The notes under the pieces are model-generated. The model was not told the DNA's origin. It worked only from the letters and a program-made list of their open reading frames with translations, and did no database searches. Below, piece by piece: positions 7,863-14,646 of a stretch of DNA of 19,419 nt. This DNA is from an uncultured Bacilli bacterium (GTDB lineage: Bacteria > Bacillota_I > Bacilli_A > RF39 > UBA660). The first letter of the stretch is position 1; each line of letters opens with the position of its first letter. The stretch is taken from positions 1 through 19,419 of the forward strand of contig CANQHY010000008.1 of the NCBI GenBank assembly GCA_947623975.1, given 5' to 3'. The position numbers and the translations under genes were made by a program.

Positions 7863-8845
7863 TAATCATTCTCCTTCATATTAATTTTATAATCTTCTAA
7901 TATTTTTATTATATCATTTATATTCTTAGTAATAAATATTTTATTTTTTATTTCATTAGAACCTTTGAGTCCTTTTAAATACCATGCAATATGATTTCTA
8001 ATTTCTAATACAGCTACTTTTTCATCTTTTATTTCTCTTAAATACGATAAATGTTTAAGACACATATCTATTTTTTCTATACTAGTTGGAACAACAGGTA
8101 TTACTCCGTCTTCCAAATAATTAATAATATCTCTTATTAACCATGGATTACCAAGTACCCCTCTTCCTATCATAATGGCATCACATCCCGTCTCATCCAA
8201 CATTTTTTTTGCACTGTAAACATCGGTGATATCTCCATTACCTATAACAGGAATACTGACATTTTCTTTAACTTGTTTAATAATATTCCAATCAGCTTTA
8301 CCACTATATCCTTGACTTCTAGTTCTTGCATGAACACATATAGCCGAGGCTCCTGCTTCTTCACATATCTTAGCAACCTCCACAGCATTGATACTATCCT
8401 TGTCCCAACCACTTCTAATTTTAACAGTAACAGGAACACTGACACTATTTACAACTGCACTAACAATTTCTTTTATCTTAGAAGGATTTTTAAGAAGTGC
8501 AGAACCGGCTTGACTGCGAAGGGCAACTTTAGGAACAGGACATCCCATATTTATATCAATAATATCAGGTTTCATTACCTCGGAAATATATTGAGCCGCT
8601 TTTATAAAAGATGATTTATCGCTACCAAATATTTGCTGAACAATTGGCCTTTCAAATTCAGTCATATAAAGCATATCAAGAGTTTTTTTATTATTATAAG
8701 AAACAGCTTTATCACTCACCATTTCTGCATAGACCAACCCACATCCCATTTCTTTAACAATACGACGAAAACTAGAATTACAAATACCGGCCATAGGTGC
8801 TAAAACAACTTTATTTTTTATTTCGACATTTCCAATTTTCCACAT
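7862..8845 (-). CDS. dusB: tRNA-dihydrouridine synthase DusB
   Basis: This 327-residue flavoenzyme reduces uridine to dihydrouridine in tRNA using FMN and NAD(P)H. The N-terminal TIM barrel shows LAPMAGICNSSFRR (FMN entry loop), VYAEMVSDKAV, and the catalytic cysteine C102 in DINMGCPVPKV followed by AGSALLKNP. Further FMN/phosphate-binding elements are VKIRSGW, CVHARTRSQGYSG, GNGDI and MIGRGVLGNPW. The C-terminal helical RNA-binding domain is the usual size. Placement directly after ftsH is common in Firmicutes, supporting the DusB assignment within the Dus family. The ATG at 8845 follows GGTGAT, which matches the distal anti-Shine-Dalgarno sequence rather than AGGAGG. The gene is coupled to the downstream RDD gene. 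Confidence 0.93.
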   Translation of the reverse strand: MWKIGNVEIKNKVVLAPMAGICNSSFRRIVKEMGCGLVYAEMVSDKAVSYNNKKTLDMLYMTEFERPIVQQIFGSDKSSFIKAAQYISEVMKPDIIDINMGCPVPKVALRSQAGSALLKNPSKIKEIVSAVVNSVSVPVTVKIRSGWDKDSINAVEVAKICEEAGASAICVHARTRSQGYSGKADWNIIKQVKENVSIPVIGNGDITDVYSAKKMLDETGCDAIMIGRGVLGNPWLIRDIINYLEDGVIPVVPTSIEKIDMCLKHLSYLREIKDEKVAVLEIRNHIAWYLKGLKGSNEIKNKIFITKNINDIIKILEDYKINMKEND

Positions 8846-8868
8846 ATAATCACCACTTTATATAATAG

Positions 8869-8892
8869 AAAAAGGCTTAATTATTATTAAGC
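8869..8892 (-). terminator. Weak hairpin/terminator between ftsH and dusB
   Basis: The minus strand forms GCTTAAT-AATA-ATTAAGC, a 7-bp stem overlapping the ftsH stop, followed by CTTTTTC. The stem has only two G-C pairs and the T tract is short, so it may attenuate rather than stop transcription from ftsH into dusB. Confidence 0.5.
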
Positions 8893-10881
8893 ACTTTCTT
8901 CATCGTCTTTATTTTCTTCTTCATCTTTATTTTTTTCGTCTAGCTCTTTAATTAACTCTTCTTTCGTCATCTTAGAGTATCCCTTGATTCCCTTTTCTTT
9001 TGCTTTCTCTCTAAGTTCTGTTATCGTTTCGTTTTCTTCATCTTCATCTGGCATTTTTCCATTCTTAACAAGATACTCTATTTGCTCTTTAGTTAATGTT
9101 TCATATTCTAGAAGATTTTCTGCAATAAGTTTAACTAAATCACTATTTTCTTTAAGAATCTTCTTTGCGTTTTCATAGCAATTGTTAATAATTTTACGCA
9201 TCTCAAGGTCTATCTCATGAGCTACCTCATTCGAGAAATTTTTGCTCTTATTATAATCTCTTCCTAAGAAGACACCGCCTTCTTGTTGTTCTAGTTGTAC
9301 TGGTCCTAAATCACTCATACCATATTCAGTAACCATTGCACGAGCAATTTTAGTAGCTTTTTCAAAGTCATTATGAGCTCCTGTTGTAATTTCATTAAAG
9401 TTTAATTCTTCAGAAACACGTCCTCCTAAAAGTCCCGTAATTTGTTCGATTAATTCTTTTTTTGTCGATGTATATCTTTCTTCTTTTGGAATCATCATAG
9501 CGTATCCGCCAGCATAACTTCTAGGTATAATCGTAACTTTTTGCACATCGTTAGCATCATTTAATTTTAAACCTAAGACAACATGCCCAGCCTCATGGAA
9601 AGCAACCATACGACGTTCGTTTTCAGTATATTTTTTACTCTTTTTAGCAGGTCCCATAAGCACTCTATCAGTAGCTTCATCAACCTCTTTCATTGTAATT
9701 TGTTCTTTATTTCCTCTTACAGCAAGAAGGGCTGCTTCATTAAGCAAGTTTTCAAGATCAGCTCCACTAAATCCTGGCGTCCTTTTTGCCAAATTTTTCA
9801 ATGAAACACTAGGTGCTAATATTTTATTACGAGCATGAACTTCTAGTATTTCTTCTCTTCCTTTTACGTCTGGTAGATTAACTGTTACTTGACGGTCAAA
9901 TCTTCCTGGTCTTAAAAGTGCTGGATCCAACACATCAGCACGGTTTGTTGCTGCGATAATTATGATTCCTTCATTAGCCCCAAAACCATCCATTTCCGTT
10001 AATAATTGGTTAAGTGTCTGTTCTCTTTCATCATGTCCGCCACCTAAACCTGTACCACGTTGACGACCTACTGCATCTATTTCATCAATAAATATTAAAC
10101 ATGGAGCATTGTGTTTTGCCTGTTTAAACATATCTCTTACACGGCTCGCACCAACTCCTACAAACAACTCAACGAAATCAGAGCCACTTATGTAATAAAA
10201 TGGTACATTTGCTTCACCAGCAACAGCCTTAGCAAGTAATGTTTTACCAGTACCAGGAGGTCCTACTAGTAATACTCCTTTAGGTATTCTAGCACCTAAT
10301 TTTTGAAATCTCTTAGGATTTTTTAAGAAATCTATTAACTCCTTAACCTCTTCTTTTTCTTCTTTAAGACCAGCTACATCTTTAAATGTAACCTTGTTTT
10401 TTTCAGTATTAAGCTTTGCTTTACTTTTGCCAAAATCCATTGATTTACCAGCAGTATTCATTTGTTTAGATAAAAACCAATAGCCAACACCTACTAATAA
10501 AACAAGTGGCAAAACATTTACCAAAATATATAGAAACATGCTAGAACCGGGATCAGAATCTGTATCCAACTTATAATTTAAATTGCTATCTATAGAAATT
10601 ATTTGGGAAATAATTGCATCCGTAAGTGGAGCCGTTGTTGAAAACGATTCATTTTCTCCGTAACTTTTCAATCTTCCAGTAATGCTATATGTTCCTTCAT
10701 TAGAATGTGGAGTTATTACCACCTCTTCAACATTACCTCTACTTACCTCTCTTAAAAACACATCATATGTCAAATCATTAACTTTCATTGAACCTATAGA
10801 CAATAGGTAAATAACTCCTATCATTATGATTATCAATACGAAATATGGTAACATTCCTCTTTTTATGTTTTTTTTGTTCAT
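8887..10881 (-). CDS. ftsH: ATP-dependent zinc metalloprotease FtsH with a Rho_N/SAP-like C-terminal tail
   Basis: This 664-residue membrane-anchored AAA+ protease degrades membrane and regulatory proteins. In order it has TM1 (about 11-30), an extracytoplasmic domain, TM2 (about 114-136), Walker A GPPGTGKT (207-214), pore loop FVG at 240-242, Walker B D266/E267, the second region of homology near 312-330 (TNRADVLDP...RPGRFDR), zinc motif HEAGH 429-433 and a likely third ligand D505. The unusual part is the C-terminus: after an acidic linker, residues about 619-648 (TELREKAKEKGI ... MTKEELIKEL) resemble the helix-extension-helix motif of Rho_N/SAP/HeH domains, followed by a Glu/Asp-rich tail. 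ATG 10881 has AAAGGAGG overlapping the tilS stop, so the two are cotranscribed. All catalytic residues are intact. Confidence 0.96.
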   Translation of the reverse strand: MNKKNIKRGMLPYFVLIIIMIGVIYLLSIGSMKVNDLTYDVFLREVSRGNVEEVVITPHSNEGTYSITGRLKSYGENESFSTTAPLTDAIISQIISIDSNLNYKLDTDSDPGSSMFLYILVNVLPLVLLVGVGYWFLSKQMNTAGKSMDFGKSKAKLNTEKNKVTFKDVAGLKEEKEEVKELIDFLKNPKRFQKLGARIPKGVLLVGPPGTGKTLLAKAVAGEANVPFYYISGSDFVELFVGVGASRVRDMFKQAKHNAPCLIFIDEIDAVGRQRGTGLGGGHDEREQTLNQLLTEMDGFGANEGIIIIAATNRADVLDPALLRPGRFDRQVTVNLPDVKGREEILEVHARNKILAPSVSLKNLAKRTPGFSGADLENLLNEAALLAVRGNKEQITMKEVDEATDRVLMGPAKKSKKYTENERRMVAFHEAGHVVLGLKLNDANDVQKVTIIPRSYAGGYAMMIPKEERYTSTKKELIEQITGLLGGRVSEELNFNEITTGAHNDFEKATKIARAMVTEYGMSDLGPVQLEQQEGGVFLGRDYNKSKNFSNEVAHEIDLEMRKIINNCYENAKKILKENSDLVKLIAENLLEYETLTKEQIEYLVKNGKMPDEDEENETITELREKAKEKGIKGYSKMTKEELIKELDEKNKDEEENKDDEESA

Positions 10882-10893
10882 ATTACGCCTCCT

Positions 10894-12219
10894 TTAACTA
10901 TATTTAATTATTATATCATACTTTTCATTTTTTAGCTTTGTAAATTTAGATTTTTTAATTCCAGGTATCCAGATTATTTTATCAGTAGAATCTACTACTA
11001 TCGGCCACTTATCTCTATCCTTTACAGGAATTTTACAATCAATAAATATATCCTTCACTTTTTTGTATCCATCTATCTTTTTTAGGAACATTTTATCGCC
11101 TAATTTTCTAGTTCTAACATACATTGGCAGTTTTATTTCCGAAGAATCTATTCGACATACGTCATTATTATTACTGTCTATTTCGCTTACAATTTCTAAC
11201 CTACGACCATTTGGCAAACTAGCAAACTTACTTAGCTCAATCTCATAATTTACAATCTCTTTTATTTCTTTAGAAAAAGAAACTTCTCCATAAGATTTGT
11301 AGACCTCAACATTATGAGGTAGACAAACCCTAGCATTTGCCCTTTTAGAGTCCAATAAATCCATAATTAATTTTACATGCTTATCATTAATGGTCATCAA
11401 ATTATCTTTATATATTTGCTCTAGGATATAATATATAACCTTCTTCTTAATCAGAAAATCAAGTTCGTTATAACATTCTATGTTAATTTTATTATCTTTA
11501 TAAACCTTATCAATAGATCTTTTTATTTCCTTATTTATAAATTCGTCATATTGCTCCAAAGTTTCACTAAATTTTATAAATTTCTCATGAACTTTCCCAT
11601 CTTCTTGTTTTAAGAATGGCAAGACGTTTAATCTATAGCGATTCCTTGTATATTTACCTTTAAAGTTTGAATTATCTGTTACATAAGGGATATTATTTTC
11701 ACGATCATACTCTATAATTTCTTCTTTTGTTACAAATATTAGAGGTCTTACTGTTTTGTAATTTCCATTATCAACAACTTTATTAAAGCCACTATAACCT
11801 TTCAAAGTAGAACCTCTTACTATTCGCATAAGTACAGTTTCTATTAAATCGTCACCATGATGAGCTGTCATTAAATAATTTGCATCATATTTTTTAATCA
11901 AATCATTAAAAAAATTATATCTTATTTTTCTGGCCTGATTATGAAAATTATCGTCTCCATATCGTTCTATTTTCATAGATTCAAACATTACACCACAATT
12001 ATTGCAGTATTCCATAAGAAATTTTTGTTCAGAATCACTCTCAACCCTAACATTGTGATTAACATGTGCACAAACGATATTTATATCAATGTCTTTCTTT
12101 ATTTTCAAAAGTATACTTAAAAGGCACATCGAATCAGGGCCGCCCGAATTACCTAATATTATGGTATCATTATTTTTCAATTTTATTTCTTTAAGTAAAA
12201 AGTCTATAACTTTTTTCAT
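10894..12219 (-). CDS. tilS: tRNA(Ile)-lysidine synthase TilS
   Basis: This 441-residue ATP-pyrophosphatase attaches lysine to C34 of the CAU-anticodon tRNA-Ile, changing it to an AUA-reading isoleucine tRNA; AUA codons are common in AT-rich genomes such as this. The N-terminal domain has the PP-loop SGGPDS (25-30), CAHVNHNVR and the family block MTAHHGDDLIETVLMRI followed by RGSTLKGYSG. The middle and C-terminal domains (for example SGEVSF-like TilS_C region, RTRKLGDKM and IPGIKKS near the end) give a near full-length enzyme. ATG 12219 is preceded by GGTGATT at correct spacing. It lies between divIC and ftsH as in other Firmicutes, but hprT, often found between tilS and ftsH, is absent: only 12 nt separate the two. 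Confidence 0.93.
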   Translation of the reverse strand: MKKVIDFLLKEIKLKNNDTIILGNSGGPDSMCLLSILLKIKKDIDINIVCAHVNHNVRVESDSEQKFLMEYCNNCGVMFESMKIERYGDDNFHNQARKIRYNFFNDLIKKYDANYLMTAHHGDDLIETVLMRIVRGSTLKGYSGFNKVVDNGNYKTVRPLIFVTKEEIIEYDRENNIPYVTDNSNFKGKYTRNRYRLNVLPFLKQEDGKVHEKFIKFSETLEQYDEFINKEIKRSIDKVYKDNKINIECYNELDFLIKKKVIYYILEQIYKDNLMTINDKHVKLIMDLLDSKRANARVCLPHNVEVYKSYGEVSFSKEIKEIVNYEIELSKFASLPNGRRLEIVSEIDSNNNDVCRIDSSEIKLPMYVRTRKLGDKMFLKKIDGYKKVKDIFIDCKIPVKDRDKWPIVVDSTDKIIWIPGIKKSKFTKLKNEKYDIIIKYS

Positions 12220-12236
12220 AATGAATCACCATTTAT

Positions 12237-12265
12237 ATTCTATAAAATAAAAAGAATATTATCAA
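12237..12265 (-). promoter_or_regulatory. Possible promoter for tilS-ftsH
   Basis: The minus strand reads TTGATA (12265-12260), 17 nt, TAGAAT (12242-12237), overlapping the descending arm of the hairpin below. The leader would be only about 11 nt, barely covering the GGTGA ribosome-binding site, so this is tentative. Confidence 0.35.
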
Positions 12266-12285
12266 GGAAAAGATAAATATTCTTT
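12251..12285 (-). terminator. AT-only hairpin after divIC, possible terminator
   Basis: About 10 nt past the divIC stop, the arms AAAGAATATTTATC and GATAATATTCTTT pair over 13 bp with one bulged T and an 8-base loop, followed by TTTATTTTA. The stem is A-T rich, so it may be a leaky terminator or a transcript-end stabiliser between divIC and tilS. Confidence 0.45.
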
Positions 12286-12293
12286 ATTAAAAA

Positions 12294-12608
12294 CTAATCT
12301 GACTTTGGAATCTTTATTACATATTCGCCATCTTTTGAATAAAAAAATTTTTCTCTTAAATATCTTGCGACGTATTCTGGATCTTTAAGTTTCAAAACAT
12401 CCAGAGCTAATTCTTGTTCTTTTTCTTTCAAGGTATCAAGTTCTTCATTTAAAGTATCTTTTTCTTTATACTTACCCAAAATATCCGCTGATACATTTAC
12501 AATCATCACCAAAAAATAAGCAATAAAAGCACAACTACCTACACCAAAAAACAACATTCTAAAAGCCTTCTGCTTAGGCTTAATTTTAGCAACGTTCTTT
12601 TTGGCCAT
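12294..12608 (-). CDS. divIC: Septum formation initiator DivIC/FtsB family protein
   Basis: This 104-residue bitopic membrane protein has a basic cytosolic N-terminus (MAKKNVAKIKPKQK), one membrane helix (about 18-40), a coiled-coil segment (about 46-72, KYKEKDTLNEELDTLKEKEQ) and the C-terminal motif DPEYVARYLREKFFYSKDGE, which is the DivIC/FtsB signature. DivIC works in a trimeric complex with FtsL and DivIB/FtsQ to activate septal peptidoglycan synthesis. The ATG at 12608 follows AGGTGA. Location upstream of tilS and ftsH matches the Bacillus divIC locus, although the S1-domain gene yabR usually in between is missing. An upstream palindrome and terminator separate it from rpsR, so it has its own promoter region. 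Confidence 0.88.
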   Translation of the reverse strand: MAKKNVAKIKPKQKAFRMLFFGVGSCAFIAYFLVMIVNVSADILGKYKEKDTLNEELDTLKEKEQELALDVLKLKDPEYVARYLREKFFYSKDGEYVIKIPKSD

Positions 12609-12642
12609 GAATTGTCACCTACTTTTCCTAGCTTATTTTATC

Positions 12643-12656
12643 ATTGCAATTGCAAT
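12643..12656. promoter_or_regulatory. 14-bp perfect palindrome upstream of divIC
   Basis: ATTGCAATTGCAAT is its own reverse complement. On the minus strand it lies immediately before GATAAAAT, a plausible -10 for divIC with TTTAAA 17 nt upstream, so a protein bound here would sit inside the promoter. Function is inferred; AT-rich DNA yields some palindromes by chance. Confidence 0.35.
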
Positions 12657-12707
12657 TTTTAAACACTATCGAACAATAAATTTTTATTATTTACAGTAAT
12701 TTTACAC

Positions 12708-12730
12708 AAAAAAGCGGACTAATGCCCGCT
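12708..12730 (-). terminator. Intrinsic terminator after rpsR
   Basis: The minus strand forms AGCGGGC-ATTA-GTCCGCT, a 7-bp GC-rich stem with one G-T pair, followed directly by TTTTTT. It lies 16 bases past the rpsR stop and ends the rpsF-ssb-rpsR operon. Confidence 0.88.
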
Positions 12731-12746
12731 CTAACAAATTATCTAC

Positions 12747-12962
12747 TTATTTTGCATATGGTAGTAAAACTATTGACCTTGCAATTTTAACTTGTTCTGC
12801 TATGTGTCTTTGATGTTTTGCACAATTTCCTGTAACACGTCTTGGCAATATTTTACCTCTTTCGTTTACATATTTTTTTAATGTATCGACATCTTTATAA
12901 TTAACATCGTGCCCTGTACACATATAACAAACTTTTTTCTTTTTTCTAAAAAATTCTGCCAT
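12747..12962 (-). CDS. rpsR: 30S ribosomal protein S18 (zinc-binding C+ form)
   Basis: This 71-residue protein is a component of the small-subunit platform, where it forms a heterodimer with S6. The core YKDVDTLKKYVNERGKILPRRVTG and the C-terminal LLPYAK are canonical. It carries four potential zinc ligands, C12 and C15 in VCYMCTG and C47 and H50 in GNCAKHQRH, which is the C+ arrangement known from, for example, mycobacterial RpsR1; Bacillus S18 lacks these residues. In some bacteria a C- paralogue replaces the zinc form during zinc starvation; no second copy is in this window. ATG 12962 follows AAGGGAG. It is the last gene of rpsF-ssb-rpsR, 17 nt after ssb, and ends at a strong terminator. 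Confidence 0.95.
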   Translation of the reverse strand: MAEFFRKKKKVCYMCTGHDVNYKDVDTLKKYVNERGKILPRRVTGNCAKHQRHIAEQVKIARSIVLLPYAK

Positions 12963-12979
12963 TAGATTTTTCTCCCTTC

Positions 12980-13471
12980 TTAATAGAATGGTAACTCATC
13001 TGGATCTATTTCGATATTAGAACCAGCATCCCAAACGCTAGCACCTTCAGCACTCTGTGAAGAATCACTAGAAAAATCACTTGGACTAACATTATCATAA
13101 CTTGGACTGTTATCAAAATTATTGTTAGAAATACTATCTGACTTTCTATCTAAAAACTGAATAGCATCTGCAACTACATAAGTTGACCAAACTGTATTTC
13201 CATCTTTTCCTTGATAGCTATCAACCTGAATTCTTCCATCTACTGCAATTTGATTTCCTTTTTTCTGAAATTTAACCAAGTTTTCAGCTTGCTTTCTCCA
13301 CGCAATAACACTAATAAAATCCGCTGTATTTTTTCCATCTTGAGCAGTGGTAGAATATCCTCTATCTACTGCTATAGTAAATCTAGCACGAGCTACGCTT
13401 CCATTACTTGTATTTACATACTCGCAAGTTGGATCCTTTACAAGGCGTCCAACTAAACAAACTTTATTCAT
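12980..13471 (-). CDS. ssb: Single-stranded DNA-binding protein
   Basis: This 163-residue SSB coats single-stranded DNA in replication, recombination and repair. Residues 1-110 form the OB fold (MNKVCLVGRLVKDP, ARFTIAVDR, DFISVIAWRKQAENL, GRIQVDSYQGKDG). A low-complexity Ser/Asn/Asp-rich linker follows (about 112-150), then the acidic interaction tip EIDPDELPFY. In most bacteria the tip ends at ...PF; here a tyrosine follows the phenylalanine and the stop codon is unambiguous. The ATG at 13471 has AGAGGT upstream, 15 nt after the rpsF stop. Position between rpsF and rpsR is the standard Firmicute arrangement and marks this as the housekeeping copy. Confidence 0.95.
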   Translation of the reverse strand: MNKVCLVGRLVKDPTCEYVNTSNGSVARARFTIAVDRGYSTTAQDGKNTADFISVIAWRKQAENLVKFQKKGNQIAVDGRIQVDSYQGKDGNTVWSTYVVADAIQFLDRKSDSISNNNFDNSPSYDNVSPSDFSSDSSQSAEGASVWDAGSNIEIDPDELPFY

Positions 13472-13486
13472 ATATTACCTCTTTTC

Positions 13487-13777
13487 TTATTCCCCAACTT
13501 TTACAACAATATGACGAATAATATTTTCATTAATCAAAGCAACACGATCGAATTCTTTAACAGCTTTTGAATCTTCTGCTTCAATTAAAAAATAGAAATA
13601 ATAACCTGTTTTATACTTTTTAACTTCGTATGCTAATTCTCTTTGTCCCATCTCTTTAGATTCAACAATGTTTGCCTTTTGTTCTTCAAGCATTGTTTTT
13701 ATAGATTCAAATACACTTTTAATAGCACCTTCCTCTAAATCAGGTTTTACGATAAACATTAATTCGTATTTTTTCAT
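13487..13777 (-). CDS. rpsF: 30S ribosomal protein S6
   Basis: This 96-residue ribosomal protein binds 16S rRNA together with S18. The sequence MKKYELMFIVKPDLEE, the central GQRELAYEVKKYKTGYYFYF and the C-terminal INENIIRHIVVKV are typical of S6. The open frame extends ten codons further (to 13807), but ATG 13777 is chosen because AAAGGAGGTG lies upstream and homologues begin MxxYEL. It is first in the operon rpsF-ssb-rpsR, with its own extended -10 promoter and a leader containing two hairpins, a place where S6:S18 autoregulation occurs in other bacteria. Confidence 0.95.
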   Translation of the reverse strand: MKKYELMFIVKPDLEEGAIKSVFESIKTMLEEQKANIVESKEMGQRELAYEVKKYKTGYYFYFLIEAEDSKAVKEFDRVALINENIIRHIVVKVGE

Positions 13778-13802
13778 TGCTACACCTCCTTTTGGACATA
13801 TG

Positions 13803-13835
13803 GCCAATCAATTGGCAAGGAGTATCTAAATACTC
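13803..13835 (-). promoter_or_regulatory. rpsF leader with two short hairpins
   Basis: Between the predicted start of transcription and the ribosome-binding site the minus strand can form GAGTAT-TTAG-ATACTC (13835-13820) and GCCAA-TTGA-TTGGC (13816-13803). Leaders of rpsF operons often bind the S6:S18 complex. The conserved CCG element of the described S6:S18 motif is not present, so a regulatory role is only inferred from position and structure. Confidence 0.45.
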
Positions 13836-13841
13836 GAAAGT

Positions 13842-13870
13842 AGTATACCAGTTAATGTTTATTTTGTCTA
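13842..13870 (-). promoter_or_regulatory. Promoter of rpsF-ssb-rpsR
   Basis: The minus strand has TAGACA (13870-13865), a 17-nt spacer ending in TGG, and TATACT (13847-13842), an extended -10 sigma-A type promoter. Transcription would start near 13835, exactly at the first leader hairpin. Confidence 0.7.
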
Positions 13871-13891
13871 TATTTTTTTCGTTTTTATTTG

Positions 13892-14626
13892 CTAATCCTC
13901 TTTTACCAGATTATTAGCTTTAAATATATTTATTTTCCATTTATTCATATTAGCCTTAGCAGCTTCTACAAAAGAAGATATTAATTTCTTACCATTTTCA
14001 CCAGGCATTTTTTCAGGGTGCCATTGTACTCCAATATTAAAAGTATTGCTTTCCATTTCAATAGCCTCGATGAGTCCATCCTCGCTATAACCAACCGTTT
14101 TATAATAAAAGCTAGCAACAGCATGATAGTTGTGAATACTATTAACCATAAAAGTTTCTTCATTTAATATTTTATATAATTTACTGTTCTTATCAATTGT
14201 CACAAAATGAACAAGGCTACCATCTTTTACATTATGATTTATACCACTTTCTATATTTGGTTCATTCCATACTGGTCTTTTATAATTAACCATAACTTGC
14301 ATTCCTAAACATATTCCTAATATTGGTATATCTTTTTTTATAGCATAATCTAAAATAAAAAAATCGCTATTTAACATTTTATTACCACCAGGAATAAGTA
14401 TTCCATCGCACATATCTAATTGCTGTATTAACATATTTTTCTCTTCTTCAGATAAAGGTGGCAGATCATTAAACTTAGTTTCTCCATAATTAATAAAAGA
14501 AGGAGGCAATATTGTAAATACATTGCCACCATACTCTACAATTATTCTTCTATACTCATCATTTATACTTATTTTATTTTTATCAATAGAATTTATTCTA
14601 CCGACGATTCCAATCAAAGGTCTCAT
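13892..14626 (-). CDS. Class I glutamine amidotransferase-like hydrolase (peptidase C26, PuuD-like)
   Basis: This 244-residue protein has the class I amidotransferase fold: N-terminal RPLIGIVGR, the oxyanion region ILIPGG (77-81 area), the nucleophile C106 in GICLGMQ, and the catalytic pair H203/E205 in QWHPEKM. The closest families are gamma-glutamyl-GABA or gamma-glutamyl-peptide hydrolases (PuuD-like), which cleave gamma-glutamyl amides in the cytosol. No synthetase-type partner domain or polyamine pathway gene is nearby, so the true substrate is unknown. ATG 14626 follows AGAGGT, 20 nt after ychF, so it is probably the last gene of the parA-ychF transcript. It is an insertion relative to the usual ychF-rpsF adjacency. 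I see no terminator after it. Confidence 0.82.
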   Translation of the reverse strand: MRPLIGIVGRINSIDKNKISINDEYRRIIVEYGGNVFTILPPSFINYGETKFNDLPPLSEEEKNMLIQQLDMCDGILIPGGNKMLNSDFFILDYAIKKDIPILGICLGMQVMVNYKRPVWNEPNIESGINHNVKDGSLVHFVTIDKNSKLYKILNEETFMVNSIHNYHAVASFYYKTVGYSEDGLIEAIEMESNTFNIGVQWHPEKMPGENGKKLISSFVEAAKANMNKWKINIFKANNLVKED

Positions 14627-14646
14627 AATATTACCTCTTAATAAAA

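Noticed and set aside
8242..8445. Minus-strand frame of 67 codons inside dusB
   Set aside because: It lies in another frame within the intact dusB gene and has no ribosome-binding site or recognisable domain.
8846..8868. Separate promoter for dusB
   Set aside because: TATTATATAAA is -10 like, but no acceptable -35 lies 16-18 nt upstream, and readthrough from ftsH past the weak hairpin is adequate.
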